From an uncultured Synergistaceae bacterium (GTDB lineage: Bacteria > Synergistota > Synergistia > Synergistales > Aminobacteriaceae), in contig CALMZW010000281.1 in NCBI GenBank assembly GCA_937870605.1, positions 1-10,720 on the forward strand: a DNA stretch of 10,720 nt, written 5' to 3'. The translations under genes were made by a program, and so were the position numbers. Below the pieces are notes generated by a model. It was given only the letters and a program-made list of their open reading frames with translations. It had not been told where the DNA came from and ran no database searches. Shown here one piece after another: positions 1 through 5,460 of the stretch (positions within the stretch are counted from its first letter, which is position 1; the number at the start of each line of letters is the position of its first letter).

Positions 1-1038
1 GGGTACGAGCATGACGACCGAGGAAATTCCGCTCGTCGCTCCGTTGTGCCAGAGGAGCGAGTACGGACGGTACTCGCTCCGGACCCATCCCATGCAGTAG
101 GAGCCGGACGCGGCGATCGGGGTCCGCGGGGCGTGCGTGTAGTCCAGGTTCTTCTCCGAGACCAGGCGTTTGCCCTCGAAGATTCCGCCCGCGAGCTGGA
201 ACCGCATCCACTTCGTCATGTCCGAAGCCGTGGACGCGATGCCGCCGGCCGGGCCGTAGGAGTACACCCATCGCATGAACGGCCAGTCCATCGGAAGCGC
301 CCGGATGCCCGCGTTCTCCCTGCGGTGCAGCCAGGCGACGTTCGACGCGCCCGTGAACGCCTTTTGCGCTGCGCTGCTCTCCTTCATGCCGAGCGGGTCG
401 AGAATCCGCGCCTGCAGCGTGTCCTCCCAGCTTCTGTCGGAATACTTTTCCACGAGAAGCCCCGCGACGACGAACAGATTGTTCACATAGGCGAATTCCG
501 ACCGGAAACTCGATACGGGCCGGATGAAGCGCAGCGACCGGAGAATGTGCGCGCGGTCGAATCCCAGCAGGGAGAGGAAGTCCGCGGCGTAGGGGGACAT
601 TCCGCTCCGTTGCGCCATGAGGTCGAAGACGCGGAACTCCCGCGTCACCCACGGATCGAACATCGAGAAATCCGGCAAATGCTCCGTCACCGGGTCGGTC
701 CACGCGATCTTCTTTCTGTCGGCGAGCATGGCGACGAGCGTCGCCGTGAAGGACTTGGAAACGGAGCCGATCTGAAAGAGCGTGTGTTCGTCCGTCGGCT
801 GCGTCGAGCCCAGCTTTCGGACGCCGAAGCCTTTGGCGAGAAGCACCCTGTCGCCGCGCACGATGGAGATCGCCATTCCGGGAATCTCCCAGTCCTTCAT
901 GGCCCGGACCGCGTATCCCTCGAATTCGACGAGGAGTTCCGACAGCCGTTCGTCCGAAGGCGCCTCGAAGGCGTCCGTTCCGGACGGGCCTGACAGGAGC
1001 GCGAGCAGAACCGCCGCGGCGAGGATCAGTTTGTTCAT
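1..1038 (-). CDS. Serine hydrolase, class C beta-lactamase/esterase family (3' end cut by window edge)
   Basis: This gene reads leftward from the ATG at 1038-1036 and is still open at base 1, giving 346 residues without a stop. Residues 1-26 look like a Sec signal peptide (short charged start, Leu/Ala-rich core, no lipobox Cys), so the enzyme is probably exported to the periplasm. The serine beta-lactamase/penicillin-binding fold is marked by three motifs: SVSK at 92-95 (nucleophile Ser92, Lys95), YVN at 184-186 (the Tyr-x-Asn element) and HNG at 331-333 (in the place of KTG/HxG). This HxG variant is common in esterases, D-aminopeptidases and peptidases of the family (Pfam Beta-lactamase, PF00144), so antibiotic hydrolysis should not be assumed. 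A GGGAGG ribosome site six bases before the ATG fixes the start. It is divergent from the lpxH-type gene. Fold assignment is firm; the substrate is unknown. Confidence 0.88.
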   Translation of the reverse strand, partial: MNKLILAAAVLLALLSGPSGTDAFEAPSDERLSELLVEFEGYAVRAMKDWEIPGMAISIVRGDRVLLAKGFGVRKLGSTQPTDEHTLFQIGSVSKSFTATLVAMLADRKKIAWTDPVTEHLPDFSMFDPWVTREFRVFDLMAQRSGMSPYAADFLSLLGFDRAHILRSLRFIRPVSSFRSEFAYVNNLFVVAGLLVEKYSDRSWEDTLQARILDPLGMKESSAAQKAFTGASNVAWLHRRENAGIRALPMDWPFMRWVYSYGPAGGIASTASDMTKWMRFQLAGGIFEGKRLVSEKNLDYTHAPRTPIAASGSYCMGWVRSEYRPYSLLWHNGATSGISSVVMLVP

Positions 1039-1044
1039 GAGAAG

Positions 1045-1051
1045 CCTCCCT
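1045..1051 (-). promoter_or_regulatory. Ribosome binding site of the serine hydrolase
   Basis: On the minus strand the sequence AGGGAGG lies six bases before the ATG at 1038-1036. It is the only good Shine-Dalgarno match near the start and supports the chosen initiation codon. Confidence 0.7.
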
Positions 1052-1063
1052 TTCGGAATTTCG

Positions 1064-1104
1064 GTGCGGACCGCACACGGACATGGTATCACGTCCCGGG
1101 GACG
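1064..1104. other. Two 13-bp palindromes in the divergent spacer
   Basis: The 145-bp spacer between the divergent serine hydrolase and lpxH-type genes contains two perfect odd palindromes, GTGCGG-A-CCGCAC (1064-1076) and CGTCCC-G-GGGACG (1092-1104). Their centres are 28 bp apart. They are unlike in sequence, so they are not a repeated operator. They could be regulator sites or small RNA hairpins in the serine hydrolase leader, but short palindromes are not rare in DNA this rich in G and C. No clear sigma-70 promoter for the minus-strand gene was found here. Confidence 0.35.
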
Positions 1105-1168
1105 CCGCAAGCGAACGGATCCCTTTACGTATCCGTCGCGCCGGCGCAGGACTCCCGTTTCTTCTCTG

Positions 1169-1177
1169 TGGTATGCT
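1169..1177 (+). promoter_or_regulatory. Candidate extended -10 promoter for the lpxH-type gene
   Basis: TG-G-TATGCT has the TGn extension and a 4/6 match to TATAAT. No -35 hexamer is recognisable at the usual distance, which fits an extended -10 promoter. The -10 ends six bases before the ATG at 1184, so transcription would begin at or next to the start codon. This agrees with the absence of a Shine-Dalgarno sequence. It is inferred from sequence only. Confidence 0.4.
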
Positions 1178-1183
1178 GTCTTT

Positions 1184-2020
1184 ATGAACGGAACGGGAAT
1201 CACCTCATACCGAACGGTCTTTCTTTCGGACATCCACCTCGGAACGCGCTGGTGCCGGGCGAAGGAGCTGTGCGCGTTTCTTTCGGCGATCCGGTGCGAA
1301 CGGCTCTACCTCGTGGGCGATATCATCGACGGCTGGAAGCTCGGAAGGCGCCCCGGATGGCTGCGCGCGCACAACGAGGTCATTCGCGGATTGCTGAAGA
1401 TGTCGCAGCGGATGGAGATCGTCTACATTCCGGGAAACCACGATACGTTCATGGACGCGTTCGACGGGAAACGCTTCGGGCGCATAAGCGTCCGGAAGGA
1501 AGCGGTCCACGAGAACGCGGACGGCCGGAGTTTTCTCGTCGTCCACGGGGACGAGTTCGACGCCGTCGTACGCTGCCGGAAGCGGCTCGCATGGCTCGGC
1601 GACCGGGCCTACCGCGCGGCGCAGTGGATGAGCGCGCTGCTCAATGTCTTTCGTTCCTCGCTTGGCTTCGGTTACTGGTCCCTGTCGAAGTTCCTCAAGC
1701 AGAAGGTCAAGGACGCGGTGATGTGCGCGGGGCATTTCGAGGATGTCCTCGTCCGGTCGGCGCTGCGGCGCGGGGTCGACGGCGTCGTCTGCGGCCACAT
1801 CCACAACCCGGTGATCCGAAACCTGCGCGGACTCGTCTACGCGAACTGCGGCGACTGGATCGAGAACTGTTCGGCGCTCGTCGAGCATTTCGACGGATCG
1901 ATGGAGGTCGTCCGGTGGGGCCGGGAGCGAATATCGCCATGCGGGAACGCCGCGCCCGCGAGCGTGTCCTCCGCGAGCGCGGCGTCCGCGGCTCGAAACG
2001 CCCCTTCCGTCCCGGGATAG
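1184..2020 (+). CDS. lpxH: UDP-2,3-diacylglucosamine diphosphatase, LpxH-type metallophosphoesterase
   Basis: The 278-residue product has the complete calcineurin-like phosphoesterase motif set: SDIHLG (Asp16, His18), GDIIDGW (Asp46), GNHD (Asn85, His86), HGDEFD (His121) and GHIH (His205, His207). Together with the NCGDWIENCSALVE segment near 221-234, this matches the LpxH-like group that hydrolyses UDP-2,3-diacylglucosamine to lipid X and UMP on the cytoplasmic face of the inner membrane, an early step of lipid A synthesis. The ATG at 1184 is the only start that keeps the conserved beta-strand; no in-frame ATG, GTG or TTG lies just upstream, and no Shine-Dalgarno is visible. Residues 254-278 are an Ala/Ser-rich tail outside the catalytic domain. 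Family membership is strong. The exact substrate is inferred from the family, and LpxH2 or another nucleotide-lipid phosphatase of the same group is possible. Confidence 0.87.
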   Translation: MNGTGITSYRTVFLSDIHLGTRWCRAKELCAFLSAIRCERLYLVGDIIDGWKLGRRPGWLRAHNEVIRGLLKMSQRMEIVYIPGNHDTFMDAFDGKRFGRISVRKEAVHENADGRSFLVVHGDEFDAVVRCRKRLAWLGDRAYRAAQWMSALLNVFRSSLGFGYWSLSKFLKQKVKDAVMCAGHFEDVLVRSALRRGVDGVVCGHIHNPVIRNLRGLVYANCGDWIENCSALVEHFDGSMEVVRWGRERISPCGNAAPASVSSASAASAARNAPSVPG

Positions 2021-2096
2021 GGAAAACGCGGAAAGCCTCCGGGGACCTTTCGGGAGGCGGATCGGCGACTCCCCGAGTCCGGAACGTGCGACGCAT

Positions 2097-2152
2097 TCCT
2101 CCGTCGCTTCCGGAGGAAACGGGGCGTTGTCCGAATGCGACGCGGCCCCGTT
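2097..2152. terminator. Paired hairpins between convergent genes, possible bidirectional terminator
   Basis: The 145-bp gap between the convergent lpxH-type gene and the alpha/beta hydrolase holds two perfect inverted repeats. The first is TCCTCCG/CGGAGGA (2097-2117, 7-bp stem, 7-nt loop). The second is AACGGGGC/GCCCCGTT (2118-2125 and 2145-2152, 8-bp stem). Neither is followed by a real T-tract on either strand (only TTT on the minus side), so intrinsic termination is uncertain. Their position after both stop codons suggests a 3'-end or transcript-protecting role. The rest of the gap shows nothing else. Confidence 0.4.
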
Positions 2153-2165
2153 GTGCGCTTCCTTC

Positions 2166-3035
2166 CTACATCCCGATGACTCCGATATGTCGCATCCACC
2201 GGAGCACGGCTTCCGCGAGCGCGATGCGCCCCGAATCGAACCCGTGTTCCTCGTCGAAAAGCTCTTCCGAGACGCGCGCTCCATGCGACGCGAGCGCCGC
2301 ATGGAGCGGCCGGTGATGGTATTCCGGGATGGACGCGCTGTCGCGGAGCGCGCAGACGAGCAGGACGTCCTTTCCCGCGAGGGCGGGCGCGTGCTCGCAG
2401 ACGTCCCACGACGCGCCGCGGCGTTCGACCTCCCGCAGCAGGATGTCGTCGCTCGTCCCCTTGAGCGGAACGACGCAGCCCCGGAACATCTCCCGGATGC
2501 CGTACGGATCGCCCGCGCCTTTCTTCAGGAGCGCGGCGACCGCTCCGAGGTTGTAGCCGGCGATGGAGCAGGCGCAGCGGATCGCCGGATCTCCGGCGGC
2601 CGTCATCAGGGAGGCGAAACCGCCGAGGCTGTGCCCCATGAGGACCAAACGCTCCGGATCGATGCGGAGTCGGGCCCGCCATTCTGGCGTCCGGAGCAGG
2701 CCGACGACCGAGCGGACGTCTTCGAGAACGTGTTCGAAGGCGTAGTCTCCGTCGCTCGCCCAGCATCCGCGGTAGTGGAACTGCACGACGGCGCAGCCCG
2801 CGCGCCGGAGCGTCTGGGCGAGATCCAGGTTCTTCTCGTTGCCGGGGAAGCCGTGAAGGAGCAGGACGCACGGGTGCGGCCCTTCGCCGGACGGGAGGTA
2901 GGCGATGCCGTAGAGGTGCTGTTCTCCGGTTTCGGGCGCGTACGTGACGCGGAAATCGCACGCCTGCATGTTCGCCGGGAAGAGGGGGTCCTTTGCCGGG
3001 TCCTCCCGGATGGGGTCGTAACGGGCGGGGGACAT
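2166..3035 (-). CDS. Alpha/beta hydrolase (serine hydrolase of the acyl-peptidase/dienelactone hydrolase-like type)
   Basis: The 289-residue cytoplasmic protein, with no signal peptide, has an alpha/beta hydrolase core. LHGFPG near 60-65 supplies the oxyanion-hole region, GHSLGG at 134-139 is the nucleophile elbow (Ser136), Asp232 in a LVCALRD segment is the likely acid, and His264 in DEEHGF is the likely catalytic base. Family members include esterases, thioesterases and S9-like acylaminoacyl peptidases, and nothing here settles which. The frame also has a GTG one codon upstream (3038-3036). I prefer the ATG at 3035-3033 because AGGAG lies eight bases before it, against five before the GTG. 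The gene is convergent with the lpxH-type gene and divergent from the peptide operon. Family is sure; substrate is not. Confidence 0.88.
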   Translation of the reverse strand: MSPARYDPIREDPAKDPLFPANMQACDFRVTYAPETGEQHLYGIAYLPSGEGPHPCVLLLHGFPGNEKNLDLAQTLRRAGCAVVQFHYRGCWASDGDYAFEHVLEDVRSVVGLLRTPEWRARLRIDPERLVLMGHSLGGFASLMTAAGDPAIRCACSIAGYNLGAVAALLKKGAGDPYGIREMFRGCVVPLKGTSDDILLREVERRGASWDVCEHAPALAGKDVLLVCALRDSASIPEYHHRPLHAALASHGARVSEELFDEEHGFDSGRIALAEAVLRWMRHIGVIGM

Positions 3036-3043
3036 CACAACAA

Positions 3044-3048
3044 CTCCT
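3044..3048 (-). promoter_or_regulatory. Ribosome binding site deciding the alpha/beta hydrolase start
   Basis: AGGAG on the minus strand lies eight bases before the ATG at 3035-3033 and five before an adjacent in-frame GTG at 3038-3036. The spacing favours the ATG. Confidence 0.65.
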
Positions 3049-3060
3049 TTCCGAATTTTC

Positions 3061-3088
3061 GACGCGGCGCGACGGGGGTCGCCGCGTC
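3061..3088 (-). other. GC-rich hairpin in the alpha/beta hydrolase leader
   Basis: GACGCGGCG (3061-3069) is the exact reverse complement of CGCCGCGTC (3080-3088), and an inner CGAC/GTCG pairing closes a GGGG loop when read on the plus strand. It lies just upstream of the ribosome site of the minus-strand hydrolase and within its expected 5' leader. It could affect stability or translation. There is no T-tract after it, so it is not an obvious terminator. Confidence 0.45.
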
Positions 3089-3141
3089 ACTATCGCGGAA
3101 CGCGCACGGTGCGGCGCGCGTCAAACGGTTCCGTCCGGATG

Positions 3142-3168
3142 ATTATAGTACGGCGCCGGCGCTTTGAA
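3142..3168 (-). promoter_or_regulatory. Candidate promoter for the alpha/beta hydrolase
   Basis: A perfect TATAAT lies on the minus strand at 3147-3142. A TTCAAA (4/6 match to TTGACA) lies 15 bp upstream at 3168-3163, which is shorter than ideal. Transcription would start near 3135 and leave a leader of about 100 bases containing the 3061-3088 hairpin. Confidence 0.4.
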
Positions 3169-3184
3169 GCGGCGCATCTCCACG

Positions 3185-3213
3185 TTGCCCGGATCCCGTT
3201 CTGACGCTATGAT
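3185..3213 (+). promoter_or_regulatory. Candidate sigma-70 promoter of the peptide-utilisation operon
   Basis: TTGCCC (3185-3190) and TATGAT (3208-3213) are separated by exactly 17 bp, matching the consensus hexamers at 4/6 and 5/6. The start point would be near 3220, giving a leader of about 84 bases before the M20 amidohydrolase gene. Confidence 0.5.
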
Positions 3214-3277
3214 GCTTCGTATGGAAAGCAGCGGCGATGACGGCGAAGGGGGACGCATTCTTCCGGGCCGGGTATTT

Positions 3278-3292
3278 CCTTTCGGAAAGGGG
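3278..3292 (+). promoter_or_regulatory. Ribosome binding site of the M20 gene, overlapped by a small hairpin
   Basis: AAAGGGG (3286-3292) is the only Shine-Dalgarno-like sequence before the ATG at 3304, at a long spacing of 11 bases. Its first part also forms the right arm of CCTTT-CGG-AAAGG (3278-3290), so the hairpin would partly hide the ribosome site. Confidence 0.45.
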
Positions 3293-3303
3293 CGGTTCAG
3301 AAC

Positions 3304-4602
3304 ATGATCGACTGGGAAGCTATCGAGAAGGAAGCGATTCGCATCCGGCGGGACCTTCACACGTACCCGGAAAGCGGATGGCTGGAGTTTCGCACGACAT
3401 CCGTCGCGGCGTCGATGCTGGAGAGCCTGGGATACGAGGTCCGTACGGGGCTCGAGGTGATCGAGCCGAAATCCGTAATGGGGCGCGCTCCGCAGGATGT
3501 GATCGAACGCAACATCGCCCGGGCGGTGGAGCAGGGGGCGGATCCGAAATGGATCGAACGCATGGACGGCTACACAGGCGCGCTCGGGATTCTGGACACG
3601 GGGCGACCGGGGCCGACCGTGGCCTTCCGGTTCGACATCGACTGCGTGGATGTCGCGGAGACGCAGGATCCGGACCATCGGCCCCGAAAAGAGGGGTTCG
3701 CGTCCGTGAATCCGGGGTGGATGCACGCCTGCGGGCACGACGCGCACACGGCCATGGGGCTGATGCTCGCGCGCGTGCTGATGGAGGAGAAGGACGAACT
3801 CTGCGGAAAGGTCCTGATCATCTTCCAGCCGGCCGAGGAGGGTGTCCGCGGCGCGCCTGCAATGGTGGACCGCGGGATTCTGCTGGACGTCGACGCGCTC
3901 GTCGCGATCCACATCGGCGGCGGGATTCCGTCCGGAACGGTCACGACCGGCTGTCACGGCTTCCTGTGCACGACGAAGTTCGACGTGACCTATACGGGCG
4001 TCTCGACGCACGCCGCCGGCTCCCCGCAGGAGGGGCGCAACGCGCTGCTCGCGGCGGCCACGGCGGCGCTGAATCTTCACGCCATCGCGCCGCACAGCGA
4101 CGGGCGCACGCGCATCAACGTCGGCGTCCTGACCGCGGGAACGGGCCGGAACGTCATCCCGGGCTTCGCCTACATGAAGGCAGAGACCCGGGGGGACAAC
4201 GACGATGTCGCCGCGTACGTCTACGACCGCGCGATGGCCGTCGTGAAGGGCAGCGCCGAGGTCTACGGCGTCCGCTGCGAGGTCGTCAGGACCGGAGCCG
4301 CCATCTCGGCGGACAGCAACTTCGTCCTGCGGGAGATCATCCGGGACGCGCTCCAGGGGATTCCCGGAATCACGAACCTGCAGATGGACGGAGACGCGCT
4401 CGGCAGCGACGACGCGACGTGGATGATGCGGGCGGTTCAGGACCGCGGCGGCGTCGCGACCTATATGCGCCTTGGGTCGCACACGGGCGTCGGGCATCAC
4501 AACGATCATTTCGACGTCGACGAGGCGACGCTCGTGACGGGCGTCCGGTGCCTCGAAGCGATCGTGCGCAAAGGGGCGCGGTTCCTTGACAGGAAAGGGT
4601 AG
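3304..4602 (+). CDS. M20-family amidohydrolase resembling p-aminobenzoyl-glutamate hydrolase subunit A (AbgA)
   Basis: The 432-residue zinc-dependent amidohydrolase/carboxypeptidase closely follows E. coli AbgA along its length. It shares RRDLHTYPESGWLEFRT near 15-31, the AbgA-type insert at about 50-90, ACGHDAH (His141, Cys143, His145), QPAEEG (Glu178 likely catalytic base, Glu179 metal), IHIG (His203) and GHHNDHFD (His398/His399). AbgA works with AbgB to split p-aminobenzoyl-glutamate, a folate breakdown product. Related single-subunit enzymes split N-acyl amino acids or small peptides. No signal peptide is present, so it is cytoplasmic. No abgB-like gene lies beside it; the next genes are two other hydrolases and an ABC peptide importer, pointing to amide or peptide catabolism. 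It heads the operon. Fold and family are near certain; the substrate is inferred. Confidence 0.9.
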   Translation: MIDWEAIEKEAIRIRRDLHTYPESGWLEFRTTSVAASMLESLGYEVRTGLEVIEPKSVMGRAPQDVIERNIARAVEQGADPKWIERMDGYTGALGILDTGRPGPTVAFRFDIDCVDVAETQDPDHRPRKEGFASVNPGWMHACGHDAHTAMGLMLARVLMEEKDELCGKVLIIFQPAEEGVRGAPAMVDRGILLDVDALVAIHIGGGIPSGTVTTGCHGFLCTTKFDVTYTGVSTHAAGSPQEGRNALLAAATAALNLHAIAPHSDGRTRINVGVLTAGTGRNVIPGFAYMKAETRGDNDDVAAYVYDRAMAVVKGSAEVYGVRCEVVRTGAAISADSNFVLREIIRDALQGIPGITNLQMDGDALGSDDATWMMRAVQDRGGVATYMRLGSHTGVGHHNDHFDVDEATLVTGVRCLEAIVRKGARFLDRKG

Positions 4603-4615
4603 GGGATTGTAAAAT
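4586..4615 (+). promoter_or_regulatory. Strong internal promoter ahead of the creatininase-family gene
   Basis: A perfect TTGACA (4586-4591) and TAAAAT (4610-4615, 5/6) are separated by 18 bp. The -35 lies inside the last codons of the M20 gene. The start point would be near 4622. A second perfect TATAAT at 4621-4626 has no -35 at proper distance. This would let the creatininase, M28, binding-protein and permease genes be expressed apart from the M20 gene. Confidence 0.6.
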
Positions 4616-4624
4616 GGATTTATA

Positions 4625-4636
4625 ATTGGATCCAAT
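4625..4636. promoter_or_regulatory. 12-bp perfect palindrome at the predicted transcription start, candidate operator
   Basis: ATTGGATCCAAT is its own reverse complement and sits directly at the expected start point of the 4586-4615 promoter, where a bound repressor would block transcription. The TTGG...CCAA arms recall sites of GntR-type catabolic regulators, but no regulator gene is in the window, so the assignment is inference. Confidence 0.45.
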
Positions 4637-4688
4637 AATGGCGGCACGTGATTCACCTATCCCGAAACGGCAAGGAGCGTGGAGATCC

Positions 4689-5459
4689 ATGTATCTTGCG
4701 GGGCTGAGCTGGAAGAAGGCGGAGCGGCTGCTGTCCGACGGGACGATCGCCGTAATGCCTCTGGGAAGCGTCGAGGAGCACGGACCGATCGGCCCTCTGG
4801 GGACCGACTACCTGATCCCCGAGGAGTTCGCGCGAAGGATCGAGGCCTCCTTCCCGAACGACGTCGTGGTTCTCCCGGCGATGCCGTATGGCTACGCGCC
4901 CACACTGACCTCGTTTCCGGGGACGATCGATATCGGGATCGAGACGCTGACGGCCGTCCTGAATGGGATCGCGACGGGGATGCTGCGTTCAGGGGTACGG
5001 AAATTTCTCTTTCTGAACGGTCACGGCGGAAACAACGTCGCCCTCGACAGGGTCGCTCTCGAAATCTACCGGGCGGGAGGACAGGCGGCCACCATCGACT
5101 GGTGGATCCTCGCGGGACAGCTGAACCGGGAGTGGATCGGCGGCCACGGCGCCGGGCAGGAGGCGGCTATGATGATGGCGTTGCGCCCGGAATGGGTGGA
5201 CCGTTCGGATCTCTGCGACGCGGAAGTGAACCATTTCAGCGATGCTCTCCGGAATACGCACCTGCACCAGATCTCGTTCGGCGGTGGGTTTGTCCGGATG
5301 ATCCGCGACGTGCGCGACTCCGTTCCGACCGGAGGATTCGGAGGTCCGGACGAATCCTCCGCGGCGACCCCGGAATGGGGGGACCGGATGTTCGACGCGG
5401 TGACGGAGTACATCGAAGCCTTCATCCGCGAATTCCTCAAACTGGACGTCGGGCGCTGA
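4689..5459 (+). CDS. Creatininase-family amidohydrolase
   Basis: The 256-residue protein shows the creatininase fold signatures: GSVEEHGPIGPLGTD at 26-40 (metal ligands Glu29, His31, Asp40), LFLNGHGGNN at 107-116 (His112) and a GHGAGQEAA segment, with His153 and Glu158 spaced like the catalytic His/Glu of creatininase. Family members open cyclic amides (creatinine) or cut small amides; MftE trims a peptide cofactor precursor. True creatininase has a Glu two residues after the NGH histidine; here it is Gly114, as in most non-creatinine members, so creatinine is unlikely. The ATG at 4689 is chosen because GGAG and AAGGAG lie just upstream and the protein then begins at the conserved domain; starts at 4626 (TTG) or 4638 lack a ribosome site. 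There is no signal peptide. The M28-type gene follows after one base, implying translational coupling. Confidence 0.88.
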   Translation: MYLAGLSWKKAERLLSDGTIAVMPLGSVEEHGPIGPLGTDYLIPEEFARRIEASFPNDVVVLPAMPYGYAPTLTSFPGTIDIGIETLTAVLNGIATGMLRSGVRKFLFLNGHGGNNVALDRVALEIYRAGGQAATIDWWILAGQLNREWIGGHGAGQEAAMMMALRPEWVDRSDLCDAEVNHFSDALRNTHLHQISFGGGFVRMIRDVRDSVPTGGFGGPDESSAATPEWGDRMFDAVTEYIEAFIREFLKLDVGR

Positions 5460-5460
5460 C

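Noticed and set aside
46..993. A 315-residue plus-strand frame at the left end
   Set aside because: It mirrors the serine hydrolase, which has SxxK, YxN and HxG motifs plus a signal peptide. The plus-strand product has none of these and is Arg/Glu-rich noise.
1..1038. Antibiotic-resistance beta-lactamase
   Set aside because: The fold motifs fit the wider serine hydrolase/esterase group, with HNG in place of KTG. Nothing in the context suggests resistance.
1168..2316. A 382-residue plus-strand frame overlapping the lpxH-type gene
   Set aside because: It is frame-shifted relative to the phosphoesterase motifs, Arg/Pro-rich, and runs through the hairpin region into the opposite-strand hydrolase gene.
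3121..4656. A 511-residue minus-strand open frame opposite the M20 gene
   Set aside because: It has no domain signature and is fully antisense to an AbgA-like gene with intact catalytic motifs.
4626..4688. N-terminal extension of the creatininase-family protein from TTG 4626 or ATG 4638
   Set aside because: No ribosome site precedes either codon, and the predicted transcription start is about 4622. The conserved domain and a Shine-Dalgarno both point to the ATG at 4689.
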